Counted from the first letter of the stretch, positions 53,483 to 63,068 are shown. The stretch is 64,000 bases of DNA from Alphaproteobacteria bacterium (GCA_022600345.1 JAHZKP010000099.1:50797-114796), one strand, 5' to 3'. Notes: generated by a model not told the origin, from the letters alone. Numbers and translations: made by a program.

Positions 53483-54367
53483 TCAGGCAGGAACCAGCAT
53501 TTCCTTGAAATCGCCGCCGCCGGCCACATACACGCCTTCCAGCTTGGGCAGCACTGCAAACTTGGCATCGCCAAGCCACGCCGCTCCATTGATATCCACC
53601 TGCGACATGTCGATATCACCCAGGAAGTTCGCGCCTTCAAAACCGCAAGACGATTGGAACATCGCGCGTGCAAAACTCGCCGGCCCGGCAAACTCGCAAT
53701 CGGTAAATGCCGTCGCCTCGCCGAAACGTGCTTCGCTGAAATTCGCTTCGTCGAATTTACTCCCCGAGAACCACGCACCGCGTGCGAAGTCGGCATATTC
53801 AAACATCGCCTGCCCGACGACCTGAATGTCACGGAACTGCGCTGGCTTCATGAACATCGCGTTCTGAAAATCGCAAACACTGTAGAATGTCGCCCGCTCG
53901 AAACACGCCTCACCAAGAAACGAAACCTGGCGCAGAATTGCAGGGCCGTAGAAAGTCGTGCCCTGAAACCAGCAATCGGCTTCAAATTCGCTGCCGCTGA
54001 AATCGGCCCGGCCCGGGAAGACGAGCGCGGCGAAATCAACGTCTTCGGTGAAACGCGTGCCCGAAAAATTCGCGATCGCCAATGCATCGCAAACCGCGCC
54101 AAGTGCGGGATCGGTGCCCGCCAGCCCGCGAACCTCAAGCATCTCCTGGGACCACTTGTTCCACGCGGGCCTGCCCGACGCGAACCGCCCCATCGTCGCA
54201 AGGCGCTGTTCGAAGTGCGCTTTTTCCGAGATCGGACCGATATCCCCCAAAAGCGCGCGGGCCAATTGCACGATATCGTCGCCGTAGTCGGTATTCTCAA
54301 CCCAGGGGTTTAAGAGCTTCAATTCGCTCACGACAGCCGAATTACGCTGAGGATTGAACTTGGTCAT
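53483..54367 (-). CDS. Pentapeptide-repeat protein
   Basis: Residues from about 95 to the end are runs of A(D/N)FxxxxF-type pentapeptides (for example ADFSGSEFEADCWFQGTTF, ARGAWFSGSKFDEANFSEA), which fold into a right-handed beta-helix. The first 95 residues (starting TKFNPQRNSAVVSELKLLNP) are helical and unknown. Pentapeptide proteins have no single function; some mimic DNA or bind other proteins. It lies 63 bases upstream of the cyclase-like gene on the same strand and is probably the first gene of that operon. Length is 294. Confidence 0.85.
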   Translation of the reverse strand: MTKFNPQRNSAVVSELKLLNPWVENTDYGDDIVQLARALLGDIGPISEKAHFEQRLATMGRFASGRPAWNKWSQEMLEVRGLAGTDPALGAVCDALAIANFSGTRFTEDVDFAALVFPGRADFSGSEFEADCWFQGTTFYGPAILRQVSFLGEACFERATFYSVCDFQNAMFMKPAQFRDIQVVGQAMFEYADFARGAWFSGSKFDEANFSEARFGEATAFTDCEFAGPASFARAMFQSSCGFEGANFLGDIDMSQVDINGAAWLGDAKFAVLPKLEGVYVAGGGDFKEMLVPA

Positions 54368-54693
54368 GGTCCTTGAAAGTCCAAACTAATATTTACGCAC
54401 ACACACCACCGATCGATACGAATGATCGGCATCACATTGGTTTGGAAATCATTTCGGATTGTGCCGGATGGAAACGCCACCAAATGATTCCCGAGACATC
54501 GATAGCGCCAAGGTCACAAAACGCTTTCGCGACAACGGCTGCTTAGTGGTTGCAAGACCACTCCATCGTTTGCCTGAGATCGTAAAAGGCCCGCGTAAAG
54601 ATACTGCTAAGCTTACCGAAAGCGGTCTCAATGCCTCCCACCGGCCACCGGGAACCTGCGGCCGTGACGACTGCAACCTTTGCGAAAGTCGGG
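54368..54693. other. Intergenic stretch, no gene seen
   Basis: About 325 bases between the pentapeptide gene start and the end of the next minus-strand gene. No coding frame looks real. It should contain the promoter of the pentapeptide/cyclase-like/deaminase operon. Confidence 0.4.
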
Positions 54694-55791
54694 TTAACCA
54701 CCCAAAGCTTCAGCCTTGCGTGCAACCATCACCTTGGACAAAAACGCCAGATCCTGGCTGACCGGCTCAAGTCCGGCATCCTTGAAGACCTGCTCCAGAT
54801 CGTCGATTGCAAAGCTGCGGAAATAAGGTTCATGAAACCGAACCGGAAAGGCTTCCAGCAATCCATCCCAGCCCGGCCGGTCGCCCATCTGCAGACTATC
54901 GATAAACACAAACAAGCCACCTGGCTTCAATACGCGCGCAATTTCCCCACTCACCGTTCGGCGAACTTCGGGCGGTAGTTCATGAAACAGGAATACACAG
55001 CTCACGATATCCTGGCTGGCATCTTCCAACGGTATGGCTTCCGCATTCGCATTGAGCAGCTGAGCCGGACGCAGCCTGCCCATATGGCGGCCCGCTTCCA
55101 ACAGGTATGATTGACTGAGATCCAGTCCCGTCAGCTTCATCGCCGGATAGACGCGACGGACCTCACGCAACAAGCGACCCGTCCCGCAGGCGACATCAAG
55201 CAGTGAAACCTGGCGCTGGTCGCGCCCCTTCATGAAATCCGAAATCGGCCGAAGGCCGGCCCGGCGCATTGCCGCCGCCGCCCCGTAAAACAGCGTTTCA
55301 ACCTGAACATCATAAAGCCGTGCTGAATCTTCGGTCAGATACCCTCCGGTCTGGAAATGAAAATCCTGGGTGAAATACGCTGGCAGATCGGCGCCATGCT
55401 CTTCGGCCACCGCCCGCGCGCTTGACGCATCTTTTTGCGCGCGCCGTTGCGTCGTCTCCGGCAGGTCGGCCATCATCTCTCGCAGGCGTTGCAAATGCCG
55501 GAACGGCGAAAGCATCTCCTCGTGCCCGGGTGGCGCAATACCCTCTCGAACAGCCTCGGCATCCGCCCTCAGCAACGCCCGAACCTCGCCCATAAGTTCG
55601 GCCCTGTCAGGAACCGGCCGCGTTGGCTCGAAGTCTGACGGCGTCGAAATCTTCTGGGACTGCTGACGCATCAGCCAGTTGACACCCGAGTACCAGCCCA
55701 TCCGGGCGACGTTGCCGGCGAATTGCAGTCCCCAGGATACCGGTAGACCTGACTTGGCCTGCTGCATCTGAAACAGCCTCCTTTTGTTCAA
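54694..55791 (-). CDS. Class I SAM-dependent methyltransferase
   Basis: The C-terminal part is a UbiE-like methyltransferase: LLDVACGTGRLLREVRRVYP (motif I), LTGLDLSQSYLLEAGR, NANAEAIPLEDASQDIVSCV and EIARVLKPGGLFVFIDSLQ. The N-terminal 150 residues are helical and Arg/Glu-rich. The substrate is not clear; small lipids or quinones are the common targets. It is divergent from cobB. Length of 365 is normal for the broad family. Confidence 0.82.
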   Translation of the reverse strand: MNKRRLFQMQQAKSGLPVSWGLQFAGNVARMGWYSGVNWLMRQQSQKISTPSDFEPTRPVPDRAELMGEVRALLRADAEAVREGIAPPGHEEMLSPFRHLQRLREMMADLPETTQRRAQKDASSARAVAEEHGADLPAYFTQDFHFQTGGYLTEDSARLYDVQVETLFYGAAAAMRRAGLRPISDFMKGRDQRQVSLLDVACGTGRLLREVRRVYPAMKLTGLDLSQSYLLEAGRHMGRLRPAQLLNANAEAIPLEDASQDIVSCVFLFHELPPEVRRTVSGEIARVLKPGGLFVFIDSLQMGDRPGWDGLLEAFPVRFHEPYFRSFAIDDLEQVFKDAGLEPVSQDLAFLSKVMVARKAEALGG

Positions 55792-55918
55792 CTTTAGTGA
55801 ATCCAGTTAAACAGCCGCACCTTGTATACATTGCAAAAATCGGTCAAAATTCTATGGTGCAGTGCACTCGGAAATACTCGCCTAGCGGAAATCAACGATC
55901 CGGAGCCAGTTCTGAACG

Positions 55919-56638
55919 ATGCCACGTTACCAGAATATCGTCATCCTCACCGGCGCAGGTCTGTCCGCTGAATCCGGACTGGCCACTTTCCGCGACAAGG
56001 ACGGTATCTGGGCCAAATACGACCACAGCGACGTCGCCACGCCCGAAGGGTTCGCCCGCAATCCCGAGCTGGTCTACGAATTCTACAACATGCGCCGCAG
56101 GGAAGGCATCAAGGCCGAACCCAACGCAGCCCATCAGGCGCTTGCAACCTTGCAAAACAAGTATGACGGCAACGTGCACATTGTCACACAGAACATCGAC
56201 AATCTGCATGAGTTGGCGGGCGCATCGAATGTGATCCACATGCACGGCGAAATGGCCAAGGCAATGTGCACCCATTGTGAAGCCCGCTCACCCTGGAATG
56301 AAAACCTGTCCGCCAGCCTGAAATGCCCCGAATGCGAATTGATCGGAGGCATGCGCCCAAACGTTGTCTGGTTTGGAGAGATGCCCTACCGGATGGACGA
56401 AATCGCCGCCGCACTCGCGAGCTGCGATCTATTCATTTCCATCGGCACCAGCGGCAATGTCTACCCCGCCGCAGGCTTCGTGGCAGCCGCAACGGAAGTC
56501 GGTGCCCACACAGTTGAGCTGAACCTCGAACCCTCCGACACCGCCAGCCAGTTCAACGATACCCATCATGGCCCGGCCACCGAAGTGGTACCCGCCTACG
56601 TCGGCTCCCTTTTGAAGAATTGCGCAGTCGACGCCTGA
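55919..56638 (+). CDS. cobB: NAD-dependent protein deacylase (sirtuin)
   Basis: CobB removes acyl groups from protein lysines. The NAD site GAGLSAESGLATFRDKDGIW is at the start, then the QNIDNLHELAG block with catalytic HMHGE. Zinc-binding cysteines lie in AMCTHCEA and LKCPECEL. The YxxR pair in EFYNMRRRE suits a class III enzyme able to remove succinyl as well as acetyl groups. Length of 239 is normal. The gene is convergent with the RNA methyltransferase. Confidence 0.93.
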   Translation: MPRYQNIVILTGAGLSAESGLATFRDKDGIWAKYDHSDVATPEGFARNPELVYEFYNMRRREGIKAEPNAAHQALATLQNKYDGNVHIVTQNIDNLHELAGASNVIHMHGEMAKAMCTHCEARSPWNENLSASLKCPECELIGGMRPNVVWFGEMPYRMDEIAAALASCDLFISIGTSGNVYPAAGFVAAATEVGAHTVELNLEPSDTASQFNDTHHGPATEVVPAYVGSLLKNCAVDA

Positions 56639-56648
56639 CCCGCCTTCG

Positions 56649-57905
56649 TCAGCGGCGGAGTACGGCAACCGTCTCCACATGCGGTGAATAAAGGAACTGG
56701 TCGATCGGCGTGACGCTTTCCAAGCGATAACCGCCGTCGATCAGAATTCGCAGGTCCCTCGCAAGCGTCGCCGGACTGCAGGAGACGGCCGCCACGACCT
56801 GTACTTTCGACTTTGCAAGCATCTCGGCTTGCGCCTTGGCCCCCGCGCGCGGCGGATCGAAAACCACCAGGTCGAATGGCTCCAGTTCCTTGCGCGACAA
56901 CGGCTCGTGAAACAGGTCGCGCACCCTGGTTTCGATGCCCCTTAAACCCTGCGTCCGTCGCCTGCCATCTTCAAGTGCTGCGATGGCCGCGGTATCGCTG
57001 TCGATTGCCAGAACCTTGGCGCGCTCAGCCAGCGCAAAACTGAAGGCGCCGACCCCGCAAAACAAATCCGCCGCCATCCGCGCGCGCTTGCCGAATGCCC
57101 CGGCAACCAAACCCGCCATGGCCCGTTCGGCTTCCCCGGAAGCCTGTAGGAAAATCCCCGGCGGTGGAACGATGCTGGCCCGCCCGCAACGGATCTCCGG
57201 CGCTCCCGATTGGTAAAGCGGATCACCATCAAGACTTAATCGGACAAGCCCCAGGTCTTTGGCCTTTCCAGCCATCACCGCGCGGCCCTTCGCCGACAGC
57301 TTTCCCGAGAGCCCGGCCCCGGTGGTGGAAATATCGACATCCAGGCCGTTATCCGCCTTCAGAATGTAAACCCGCGCTTCACTTCGGTCGTTGATAAGCG
57401 GCCCGATCAAGTCACGCACACCTGCCAGCACGCTGACAATCTGTGGCGCCAGCACCGGACATTCGACAATATCGACCAGTTCATTGCTGCCAGCTTCGTG
57501 AAATCCGATCAAAACATCCCGGCCCGCGCGCTTCGCTGTCAACGTCGCCCGCCGCCGTGCGCCATGCCCGACCGATATAATCCGCTCAAGTTCCGCTGCG
57601 ATACCCCGGCTCGCCAGCGCCTGACTTACCAACTCGGCTTTCCAGGAGCGGTACCCCTCCGCCTCGAAGTGCTGAAGCGCGCATCCGCCACAGCGCCCGA
57701 AGTGCCCACAGACTGGTTCCACCCGTTGGTCGGCCGCCCTGACGATCGTTTCAATGCGCGCCCGTTCGCCCTCAATGCAGGCATCAATCGTTTCACCGGC
57801 CAGCGCGAATGGAACGAACACCCGGCCAGCACTGCTGTCTTCAGCAACACCGTCCCCTTGCGCGCCAAGCCGATCGATTTGCAGGCGGGTCACCTCAGTC
57901 ATCAA
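56649..57905 (-). CDS. TrmA/RumA-type RNA uracil-5 methyltransferase
   Basis: This 418-residue protein has an N-terminal TRAM domain (LQIDRLGAQGDGVAEDSSAG), a 4Fe-4S-binding cluster (CGHFGRCGGCALQHF), then a methyltransferase domain with DLFCGVGAFSFALAERAKVL, a DPPRAG motif and the catalytic Cys in VSCSPATLARDL. These are the marks of 23S rRNA or tRNA m5U methyltransferases. Which position is methylated cannot be told. It overlaps the upstream tlyA gene by 11 bases, so both are translated together. Confidence 0.9.
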   Translation of the reverse strand: MMTEVTRLQIDRLGAQGDGVAEDSSAGRVFVPFALAGETIDACIEGERARIETIVRAADQRVEPVCGHFGRCGGCALQHFEAEGYRSWKAELVSQALASRGIAAELERIISVGHGARRRATLTAKRAGRDVLIGFHEAGSNELVDIVECPVLAPQIVSVLAGVRDLIGPLINDRSEARVYILKADNGLDVDISTTGAGLSGKLSAKGRAVMAGKAKDLGLVRLSLDGDPLYQSGAPEIRCGRASIVPPPGIFLQASGEAERAMAGLVAGAFGKRARMAADLFCGVGAFSFALAERAKVLAIDSDTAAIAALEDGRRRTQGLRGIETRVRDLFHEPLSRKELEPFDLVVFDPPRAGAKAQAEMLAKSKVQVVAAVSCSPATLARDLRILIDGGYRLESVTPIDQFLYSPHVETVAVLRR

Positions 57906-58632
57906 GCTGCGCCCCTATCAGATATTCCACATTGCCGACCTTTCCTGGCAGAGGCGATTGCATGGTCCCACACACCCGCCACCCTTCTTCGACAAGCAAG
58001 CCTTCTATCCGCGACAGCGCTAACCCGACGTCTGCCTCATCTCGGACGAGACCTTTTTTTCCGACAGCTTCCCGGCCCACTTCAAACTGAGGCTTGACCA
58101 AGGCGATCAACCAGCATCCCTTCGCTGCAAACGATAGCGCCCGCGGCAGCGCCTGTGTCAACGAGATGAAACTGACATCGATAACGATTGCCCCAACATC
58201 GCCGGGCACCTGTTCGGCCGCCAAGGCACGAATATCGCAGCCCTCAAGACTGACAACCCGCCGGTCATTCGCCACCTCGGGGTCAAGCTGACCACGCCCG
58301 ACATCGACCGCATAAACCAGGCTGGCCCCGGCTTCCAAAAGGACCTGGGTAAACCCACCAGTCGACGCTCCGACATCCAGGCAGGCAACTTCGTTGGCCG
58401 AAAACCCGAACGCCTGCAATCCGGCAACCAACTTCGTAGCGCTCCGTGCAACATAGGCATTGGCGTCCTCATCGACGCTTAAGTCAGCATTTCCATCAAC
58501 CAGCATCCCCGGCTTGGCAGCAGTTGTCCCGCCAATCTTCACCGCGCCGCGCCGGATGAGATCGCGCGCCCGCGATCTTGATTTCACCAGGCCTCTAAGC
58601 ACCAAAACCTGATCCAAACGTTCGCGCTTCAC
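57895..58632 (-). CDS. tlyA: TlyA-family rRNA 2'-O-methyltransferase
   Basis: An S4 RNA-binding domain (RLDQVLVLRGLVKSRSRARD) is followed by an FtsJ/RrmJ-like methyltransferase (CLDVGASTGGFTQVLLEAGA, VIDVSFISLTQALPR, LVKPQFEVGREAVGKKGLV). TlyA methylates 16S and 23S rRNA and also carries the old name haemolysin. Length is 245. The stop lies inside the next gene's start, so the two are coupled. Confidence 0.93.
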   Translation of the reverse strand: MKRERLDQVLVLRGLVKSRSRARDLIRRGAVKIGGTTAAKPGMLVDGNADLSVDEDANAYVARSATKLVAGLQAFGFSANEVACLDVGASTGGFTQVLLEAGASLVYAVDVGRGQLDPEVANDRRVVSLEGCDIRALAAEQVPGDVGAIVIDVSFISLTQALPRALSFAAKGCWLIALVKPQFEVGREAVGKKGLVRDEADVGLALSRIEGLLVEEGWRVCGTMQSPLPGKVGNVEYLIGAQLDD

Positions 58633-58763
58633 GTTAACGTCCCTGGCGAACTGATAACGGCCATAACAAAAAAGTTCCTCAAATTTTGCGGCTTACGGAT
58701 CTACAATGGCACGGACTGCATCAAGCAGATCAAGACAAGAAAATTATCAAGGAGGAATGCCAA

Positions 58764-59180
58764 GTGTTGAAAAAGCTCATTGTCGGTGCATCACTGGCGC
58801 TGCTGGTCGCAATCCCCGCATTTGCTCAAACCGCAGCCCCTGACGGCGCCAAAGTCTACATTATCGAACCCAAGGACGGCGCCGTCGTCTCCAGCCCGGT
58901 GACTGTGCGCTTCGGGCTATCGGGAATGGGCGTCGCACCCGCTGGCGTCGAGAAACCCAAAACCGGCCACCACCACCTGATTATCGATACCAAGGTGGAG
59001 GACTACGACAACCCGCTTCCAGCCGACGAAAATCACAAACATTTCGGTGGCGGTCAGACCGAGGCGACCATCGAGCTTTCGCCAGGCAAGCACACATTGC
59101 AGTTGGTCCTGGGCGACCACAATCACGTTCCCCACAAACCGGTCGTGGAAAGCGACGTGGTGACCATCACCGTGAAGTAG
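58764..59180 (+). CDS. DUF4399 exported protein
   Basis: A signal peptide (LIVGASLALLVAIPAFAQ) precedes a DUF4399 domain with KVYIIEPKDGAVVSSPVTVR, KTGHHHLIIDTK, NPLPADENHKHFGGGQTEA and GDHNHVPHKPVVE. The His-rich loops suggest metal binding in the periplasm. GTG 58764 is the start: GGAGG lies eight bases ahead, and the signal peptide begins at once. Role is unknown. Length of 138 fits the family. Confidence 0.87.
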   Translation: MLKKLIVGASLALLVAIPAFAQTAAPDGAKVYIIEPKDGAVVSSPVTVRFGLSGMGVAPAGVEKPKTGHHHLIIDTKVEDYDNPLPADENHKHFGGGQTEATIELSPGKHTLQLVLGDHNHVPHKPVVESDVVTITVK

Positions 59181-59190
59181 CAGCAAAATC

Positions 59191-59220
59191 GGGACCGAAG
59201 TCTGCTCGGACTTTGGTCCC
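59191..59220. terminator. Bidirectional terminator between convergent genes
   Basis: GGGACCGAAGTC (59191-59202) pairs with GACTTTGGTCCC (59209-59220) over 12 positions with one G-T pair. On the minus strand a GATTTTGC tail follows. It stands between the convergent DUF4399 gene and the minus-strand gene ending at 59251, so it can stop both. Confidence 0.72.
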
Positions 59221-59250
59221 GTCTTGTAGGTCCTCAAGAGAACACGGCTC

Positions 59251-60096
59251 TCAGGCAGCAACCGATTGGTCGGCCTTGTCACCATGAGCAGGGGTGGTTT
59301 CTCCAACCTGCTTGAGAACTTCTTCGAGCTCGCCCACGGCACTCATCGTGTCATCAAACGCCGACCCGTCAGCCATGCACGAGTCCTTCGCCATCGCGGT
59401 CACCGGCAACTCCGGATCAACATTCGCCTGCAGGGAAACCGCTGCAGCCTGCTCATAAGCCGCATCCCGATTGGAGCGGCAGACGATCTGCGCTTCCGAT
59501 ACGTTGGGTAGAATTTCCCGCAGTTCGACCAGCATCCGCTCATAGGCATAATCGACGGCATCAAGTTGGCGCGCAGCCGCCTCGTGCAGATCACCGATCT
59601 GGCGTGCCTTATCGATCCCCTGATCGACAACACCGTTGATCCGCGACCATTGCGTCGCCTCATCAAGCGGTTTTTCACCATTCTCCATGTCGTCATCGAG
59701 CTCCCGCTCAACAGCCAACGCGCCAGCGTTGCTTGGGCGCGCTTTCGGGTTCGCTCCCATCAAGGCTGACCGGAGCAGCAAACTCACGACTCTGAAGAAA
59801 TTACGGGGCAACCAGACGAGCACCGCCTTGAGCGCAAGTCCGACGCCAGAGGCAATCCAACTGACTGCCTTCATAATATTGCGGCTGTAGCTAATCTGAT
59901 TTGCGGATGTTTTGGAAGCCTCTGCAGCAATTACCCGGCGTGGCACGGTTTTCCTTGAAGCGCGCGACTGCCCCGACACGCCGGCGGGACCTGCCACCGA
60001 AACGCGCCCGCCAGCCAGCACCAGGCTCGCAATTCCGATAATCGAGAGAATAACATATCCCTCGGTGCCAATAACGGGAATCCATTCCAGGCTCAC
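59251..60096 (-). CDS. Unrecognised membrane-anchored protein
   Basis: This 281-residue protein starts with a likely membrane anchor (YVILSIIGIASLVLAGGRVS) and has a second hydrophobic region at about 70-110 (AVSWIASGVGLALKAVLVWL). A helical, acidic domain follows (residues 130-280) with DDDMENGEKPLDEATQW and EELVLQ-style coiled stretches. I do not recognise the family. It lies convergent with DUF4399 and alone. The gap to the next minus-strand gene is about 380 bases. Confidence 0.6.
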   Translation of the reverse strand: MSLEWIPVIGTEGYVILSIIGIASLVLAGGRVSVAGPAGVSGQSRASRKTVPRRVIAAEASKTSANQISYSRNIMKAVSWIASGVGLALKAVLVWLPRNFFRVVSLLLRSALMGANPKARPSNAGALAVERELDDDMENGEKPLDEATQWSRINGVVDQGIDKARQIGDLHEAAARQLDAVDYAYERMLVELREILPNVSEAQIVCRSNRDAAYEQAAAVSLQANVDPELPVTAMAKDSCMADGSAFDDTMSAVGELEEVLKQVGETTPAHGDKADQSVAA

Positions 60097-60473
60097 CAGT
60101 CCACCCTTTACGTCAGCGCCAACAATAAATACCGGCGTTCGAAAACATCAAGATATTGCGCTTCGCCCATCACCAGCATCAATGGCCGGTTCATTTCGCG
60201 CAAAACACTCCACCACAAACATAGTAAACCGAATCACATAAAAAGGTGAGTGAATTCTTACACTCGAGCCAAATAAATACATATTCTTCAGAGGGTTGCA
60301 TGGGCAGCTTTAAGCGCGATATCGCTCCAGGCACCATTTTGCACGCAGAAACGCGCAACAAGAAGAGCCCACAGAAACAATTGCGGCAGCAGTGATTGCA
60401 GGAATTCGAACAAGAGTAGAAAACGGACAATTCAAGCCGAATCGATTTAATCGCTGAGAAAATCATCCCTCAG
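60097..60473. other. Intergenic stretch, no gene seen
   Basis: No coding frame is convincing between the membrane-protein gene and the DUF1287 gene. The sequence is A+T-richer than its surroundings and probably holds the promoter of the minus-strand gene ending at 59251. Confidence 0.4.
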
Positions 60474-61115
60474 CTATTTCTTCCAACCCTTGATATTCGG
60501 AGCCGCCCTGAAACGGTAATGCCCGGTTATTTTATTGGCGAAAAGCCAATCCTCTTCACGCACACCATACCCCCGGTTGTGAATAACCAAGGGCACACCT
60601 GAAATCGTCTTCTTGTCAGAGACAATGACGATATGCGTTTTCGAGAATGTCCCATCGTGAACGTAGTAGCTGACGAGATCGCCCGGCTTGTAGTCGATGG
60701 GATTGTCGGTGATCGGCAACGCCGCCCCTTTGCGCGCGAAAAATTTCCGTAACACGCGAACCCGCCGATGATCGATGTTCTTATCGCCCGATCCCACCCG
60801 TGAGCGATGAACCATCTCTTGGAGGTCGATACCCAGCGTGCGATAGGCCCGCACGATCACATCCGTGCAAACCCCCAGATACCAGGGAACATCTCCCATC
60901 GGGTAGCCGATCTTGCGGTAGCTGGGGTCGTAGATGACAGGAACTGTCCGTTGCGCTCGCGCCGCATGCACCAGATCCACGGAGAATTTTTTCGCCCCCG
61001 CATCAATGTTGGCGGCAGCCGGCATAGTCAGGACGAGGAGCCCCACAAACAGCGAAATCAACGTAGCCGGAATTTTCAAACGGACTACGAAAAACACGTT
61101 GCAGCACTCCTTCAA
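60474..61115 (-). CDS. DUF1287 exported cysteine-peptidase-like protein
   Basis: A signal peptide (LISLFVGLLVLTMPAAANI) precedes a DUF1287 domain with YDPSYRKIGYPMGDVPWYLG, GVCTDVIVRAYR (with the probable catalytic Cys), FSKTHIVIVSDKK (His) and VIHNRGYG. The order Cys, His, Asn resembles NlpC/P60 peptidases acting on cell-wall peptides; activity on peptidoglycan is inferred. Length of 213 is normal. Confidence 0.82.
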   Translation of the reverse strand: MKECCNVFFVVRLKIPATLISLFVGLLVLTMPAAANIDAGAKKFSVDLVHAARAQRTVPVIYDPSYRKIGYPMGDVPWYLGVCTDVIVRAYRTLGIDLQEMVHRSRVGSGDKNIDHRRVRVLRKFFARKGAALPITDNPIDYKPGDLVSYYVHDGTFSKTHIVIVSDKKTISGVPLVIHNRGYGVREEDWLFANKITGHYRFRAAPNIKGWKK

Positions 61116-61197
61116 GCAGCAGCCAGAACTCTCATTGAAAGATAGCCATTTTGTCGCACCCCCGTCTACCTTCGTCTAGGGAAAAACTGCTCGTCGC

Positions 61198-62088
61198 CTA
61201 GCCCATCTCAAGGTCCACATGGCGCCCTAAAAGCTGCACGATATCGTCACGAGTGGCCCCTGCCGCCCGAAGACCTTGAAGGCTTGTTGCCCCCTCGCTC
61301 TTGGACAGTTTTCGTCCACCGCTATCGCACACCAAGCCATGGTGCCGGTAGACCGGTTCGCGCAAATCCAACAGAATCTGCAATAGCCGATGGATCGGCG
61401 TCGCCGCCCTCAGGTCGGTGCCGCGGACAACATGGCTGATCCCCTGCCGGTCATCGTCGACGACGACGGAAAGGTGATAGCTGGTGGCGACATCCTTTCG
61501 CTGCACGACGACATCGCCCCAAGCCATCGGATCGCAAACAATCCTTCCAGCCGCACCACCGCGATCGATTTCCTGGAACGAAATCTGCACGCCACCCAAC
61601 CGCTTGCGGGCAATCTCAACTGCCTTGGCCATATCGACGCGCATCGCAAATGGCTCGCCCGCCGCCTTCCGGCGACAAACTTCAGATTCCGGCATGCCCC
61701 GGTGCAGCCCTGGATAGATCGGCGCACCGTCTGGATCACGCACCCCATCAGCATCCCCGACCGCCTCATTGATTTCCGAACGTGTCGCAAAGCACGGATA
61801 TAGCAATCCAAGATCCGCGAGCCTGCTTGCCGCCTTCGCGTAAGTGTCCAAATGCTCCGACTGCCTCAAAATTGGTTGCTCCCAGTGCAATCCCAGCCAT
61901 CGCAAATCATCGAAGATCGCCGCCACGAATTCTTCGCGCGACCGCCCCAGGTCGATGTCCTCGATCCTCAATAAGAAACGACCGCCCGCCTTTTGCGCCA
62001 AATGCGCGTTGATCAGTGCCGAGGCTGCATGCCCCAGATGCAGATGACCATTGGGGCTGGGCGCAAACCTGAAGACAGCCTCCCTCAT
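61198..62088 (-). CDS. gluQRS: Glutamyl-Q tRNA(Asp) synthetase
   Basis: GluQRS charges queuosine in tRNA-Asp with glutamate. The HIGH-type signature sits in FAPSPNGHLHLGHAASALIN, RFLLRIEDIDLGRSREEFV follows, and KLSKSEGATSL is the KMSKS-type loop. The anticodon-binding domain is missing, as expected for this paralogue of GltX. ATG 62088 is preferred to the in-frame ATG at 62157 because the family begins just before the FAPSPNG block. Length is 296. Confidence 0.9.
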   Translation of the reverse strand: MREAVFRFAPSPNGHLHLGHAASALINAHLAQKAGGRFLLRIEDIDLGRSREEFVAAIFDDLRWLGLHWEQPILRQSEHLDTYAKAASRLADLGLLYPCFATRSEINEAVGDADGVRDPDGAPIYPGLHRGMPESEVCRRKAAGEPFAMRVDMAKAVEIARKRLGGVQISFQEIDRGGAAGRIVCDPMAWGDVVVQRKDVATSYHLSVVVDDDRQGISHVVRGTDLRAATPIHRLLQILLDLREPVYRHHGLVCDSGGRKLSKSEGATSLQGLRAAGATRDDIVQLLGRHVDLEMG

Positions 62089-62243
62089 GTTGGCAACACT
62101 CCTGATCTTCCAATGTGGCTCCAATTTCGGCCAACCGCGCTTCCGGTGACCTCCCATTGGCGATCAAAATATAACCCGGGCCGATGCTTGATTTCCTTAA
62201 AGATTGAAGCAGACTGTTGCCCCGACCAGACAGGCAAACATTC

Positions 62244-62912
62244 ATGCCGCCAGGCCAGAAATCTGCAACCGTGCGCAAACCAGACGCCGCGACGATAGAA
62301 ACGTCGGCTGATATCGAACGCGGCTGCCGGTCGCTACGTCGCCGCTGCGAGCACATGCGCATGATCATTCGCCTGACCGGGACGCCACCACTGCGCCGCC
62401 GCCCGGACGGATTTGAAGGGCTCGCCCGTATCGTCGTCGGTCAACAACTATCGATTGCCAGCGCCGATGCCATCTGGGGCAGACTTACGCAAGGCATCGC
62501 TCCCCTCACACCCGGGAACCTGCTCACGGCATCCGATGATGACTTGCGCTCTCACGGCCTGTCTCGTCCCAAAATCAAAACGCTGCGCGCCGCCGCCCAG
62601 GCAACCCAGGACGGTTCGGTCTGCTTTGCCGAACTCCGACAGTGCCACCCCGATGAGATCCGCCGCAAATTGACAACGCTGCCCGGCATCGGGCCCTGGT
62701 CCGCAGACATCTACGCCATGTTCTGCGTCGGCATTCCCGATGCCTTCGCACCAGGCGACCTGGCGCTCCAGGAAGCCGCCCGCATGGCGCTTCGGTTGGA
62801 GGCCCGGCCCGGCCCCGACGAACTGCTAGATCTGGCCGAAGCCTGGCGGCCATGGCGTGGCGTCGCCGCCCGCTTATTGTGGGCCTATTACGCCCACACC
62901 CGCTCCAATTGA
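62244..62912 (+). CDS. DNA-3-methyladenine glycosylase (AlkA-like)
   Basis: A HhH-GPD glycosylase removes alkylated purines from DNA. The helix-hairpin-helix LTTLPGIGPWSADIYAMFC is followed by the catalytic Asp region DAFAPGDLALQEAARMAL, and the FEGLARIVVGQQLSIASADA block comes earlier. Length of about 222 fits the short AlkA type. Start is ATG 62244; longer in-frame starts add no family sequence. It is divergent from gluQRS. Confidence 0.87.
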   Translation: MPPGQKSATVRKPDAATIETSADIERGCRSLRRRCEHMRMIIRLTGTPPLRRRPDGFEGLARIVVGQQLSIASADAIWGRLTQGIAPLTPGNLLTASDDDLRSHGLSRPKIKTLRAAAQATQDGSVCFAELRQCHPDEIRRKLTTLPGIGPWSADIYAMFCVGIPDAFAPGDLALQEAARMALRLEARPGPDELLDLAEAWRPWRGVAARLLWAYYAHTRSN

Positions 62913-63002
62913 TCTGCCACGATAGCGAAACTTGCCCCCAAGCCACGCTGCTCGCTTGCAAACAATCTCAATCCACACCATTTCTGTTGCGAACATTAGC
63001 AC

Positions 63003-63045
63003 ATCCGACCATACGCGGTCACACTTCGTGATCGAATGGTCGGAT
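63003..63045. repeat. Palindromic element 1
   Basis: ATCCGACCAT (63003-63012) / ATGGTCGGAT (63036-63045) with inner CGGTCAC / GTGATCG (one G-T pair) make a long hairpin. Confidence 0.6.
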
Positions 63046-63068
63046 AAAGATGCTCTACACCTATGATT

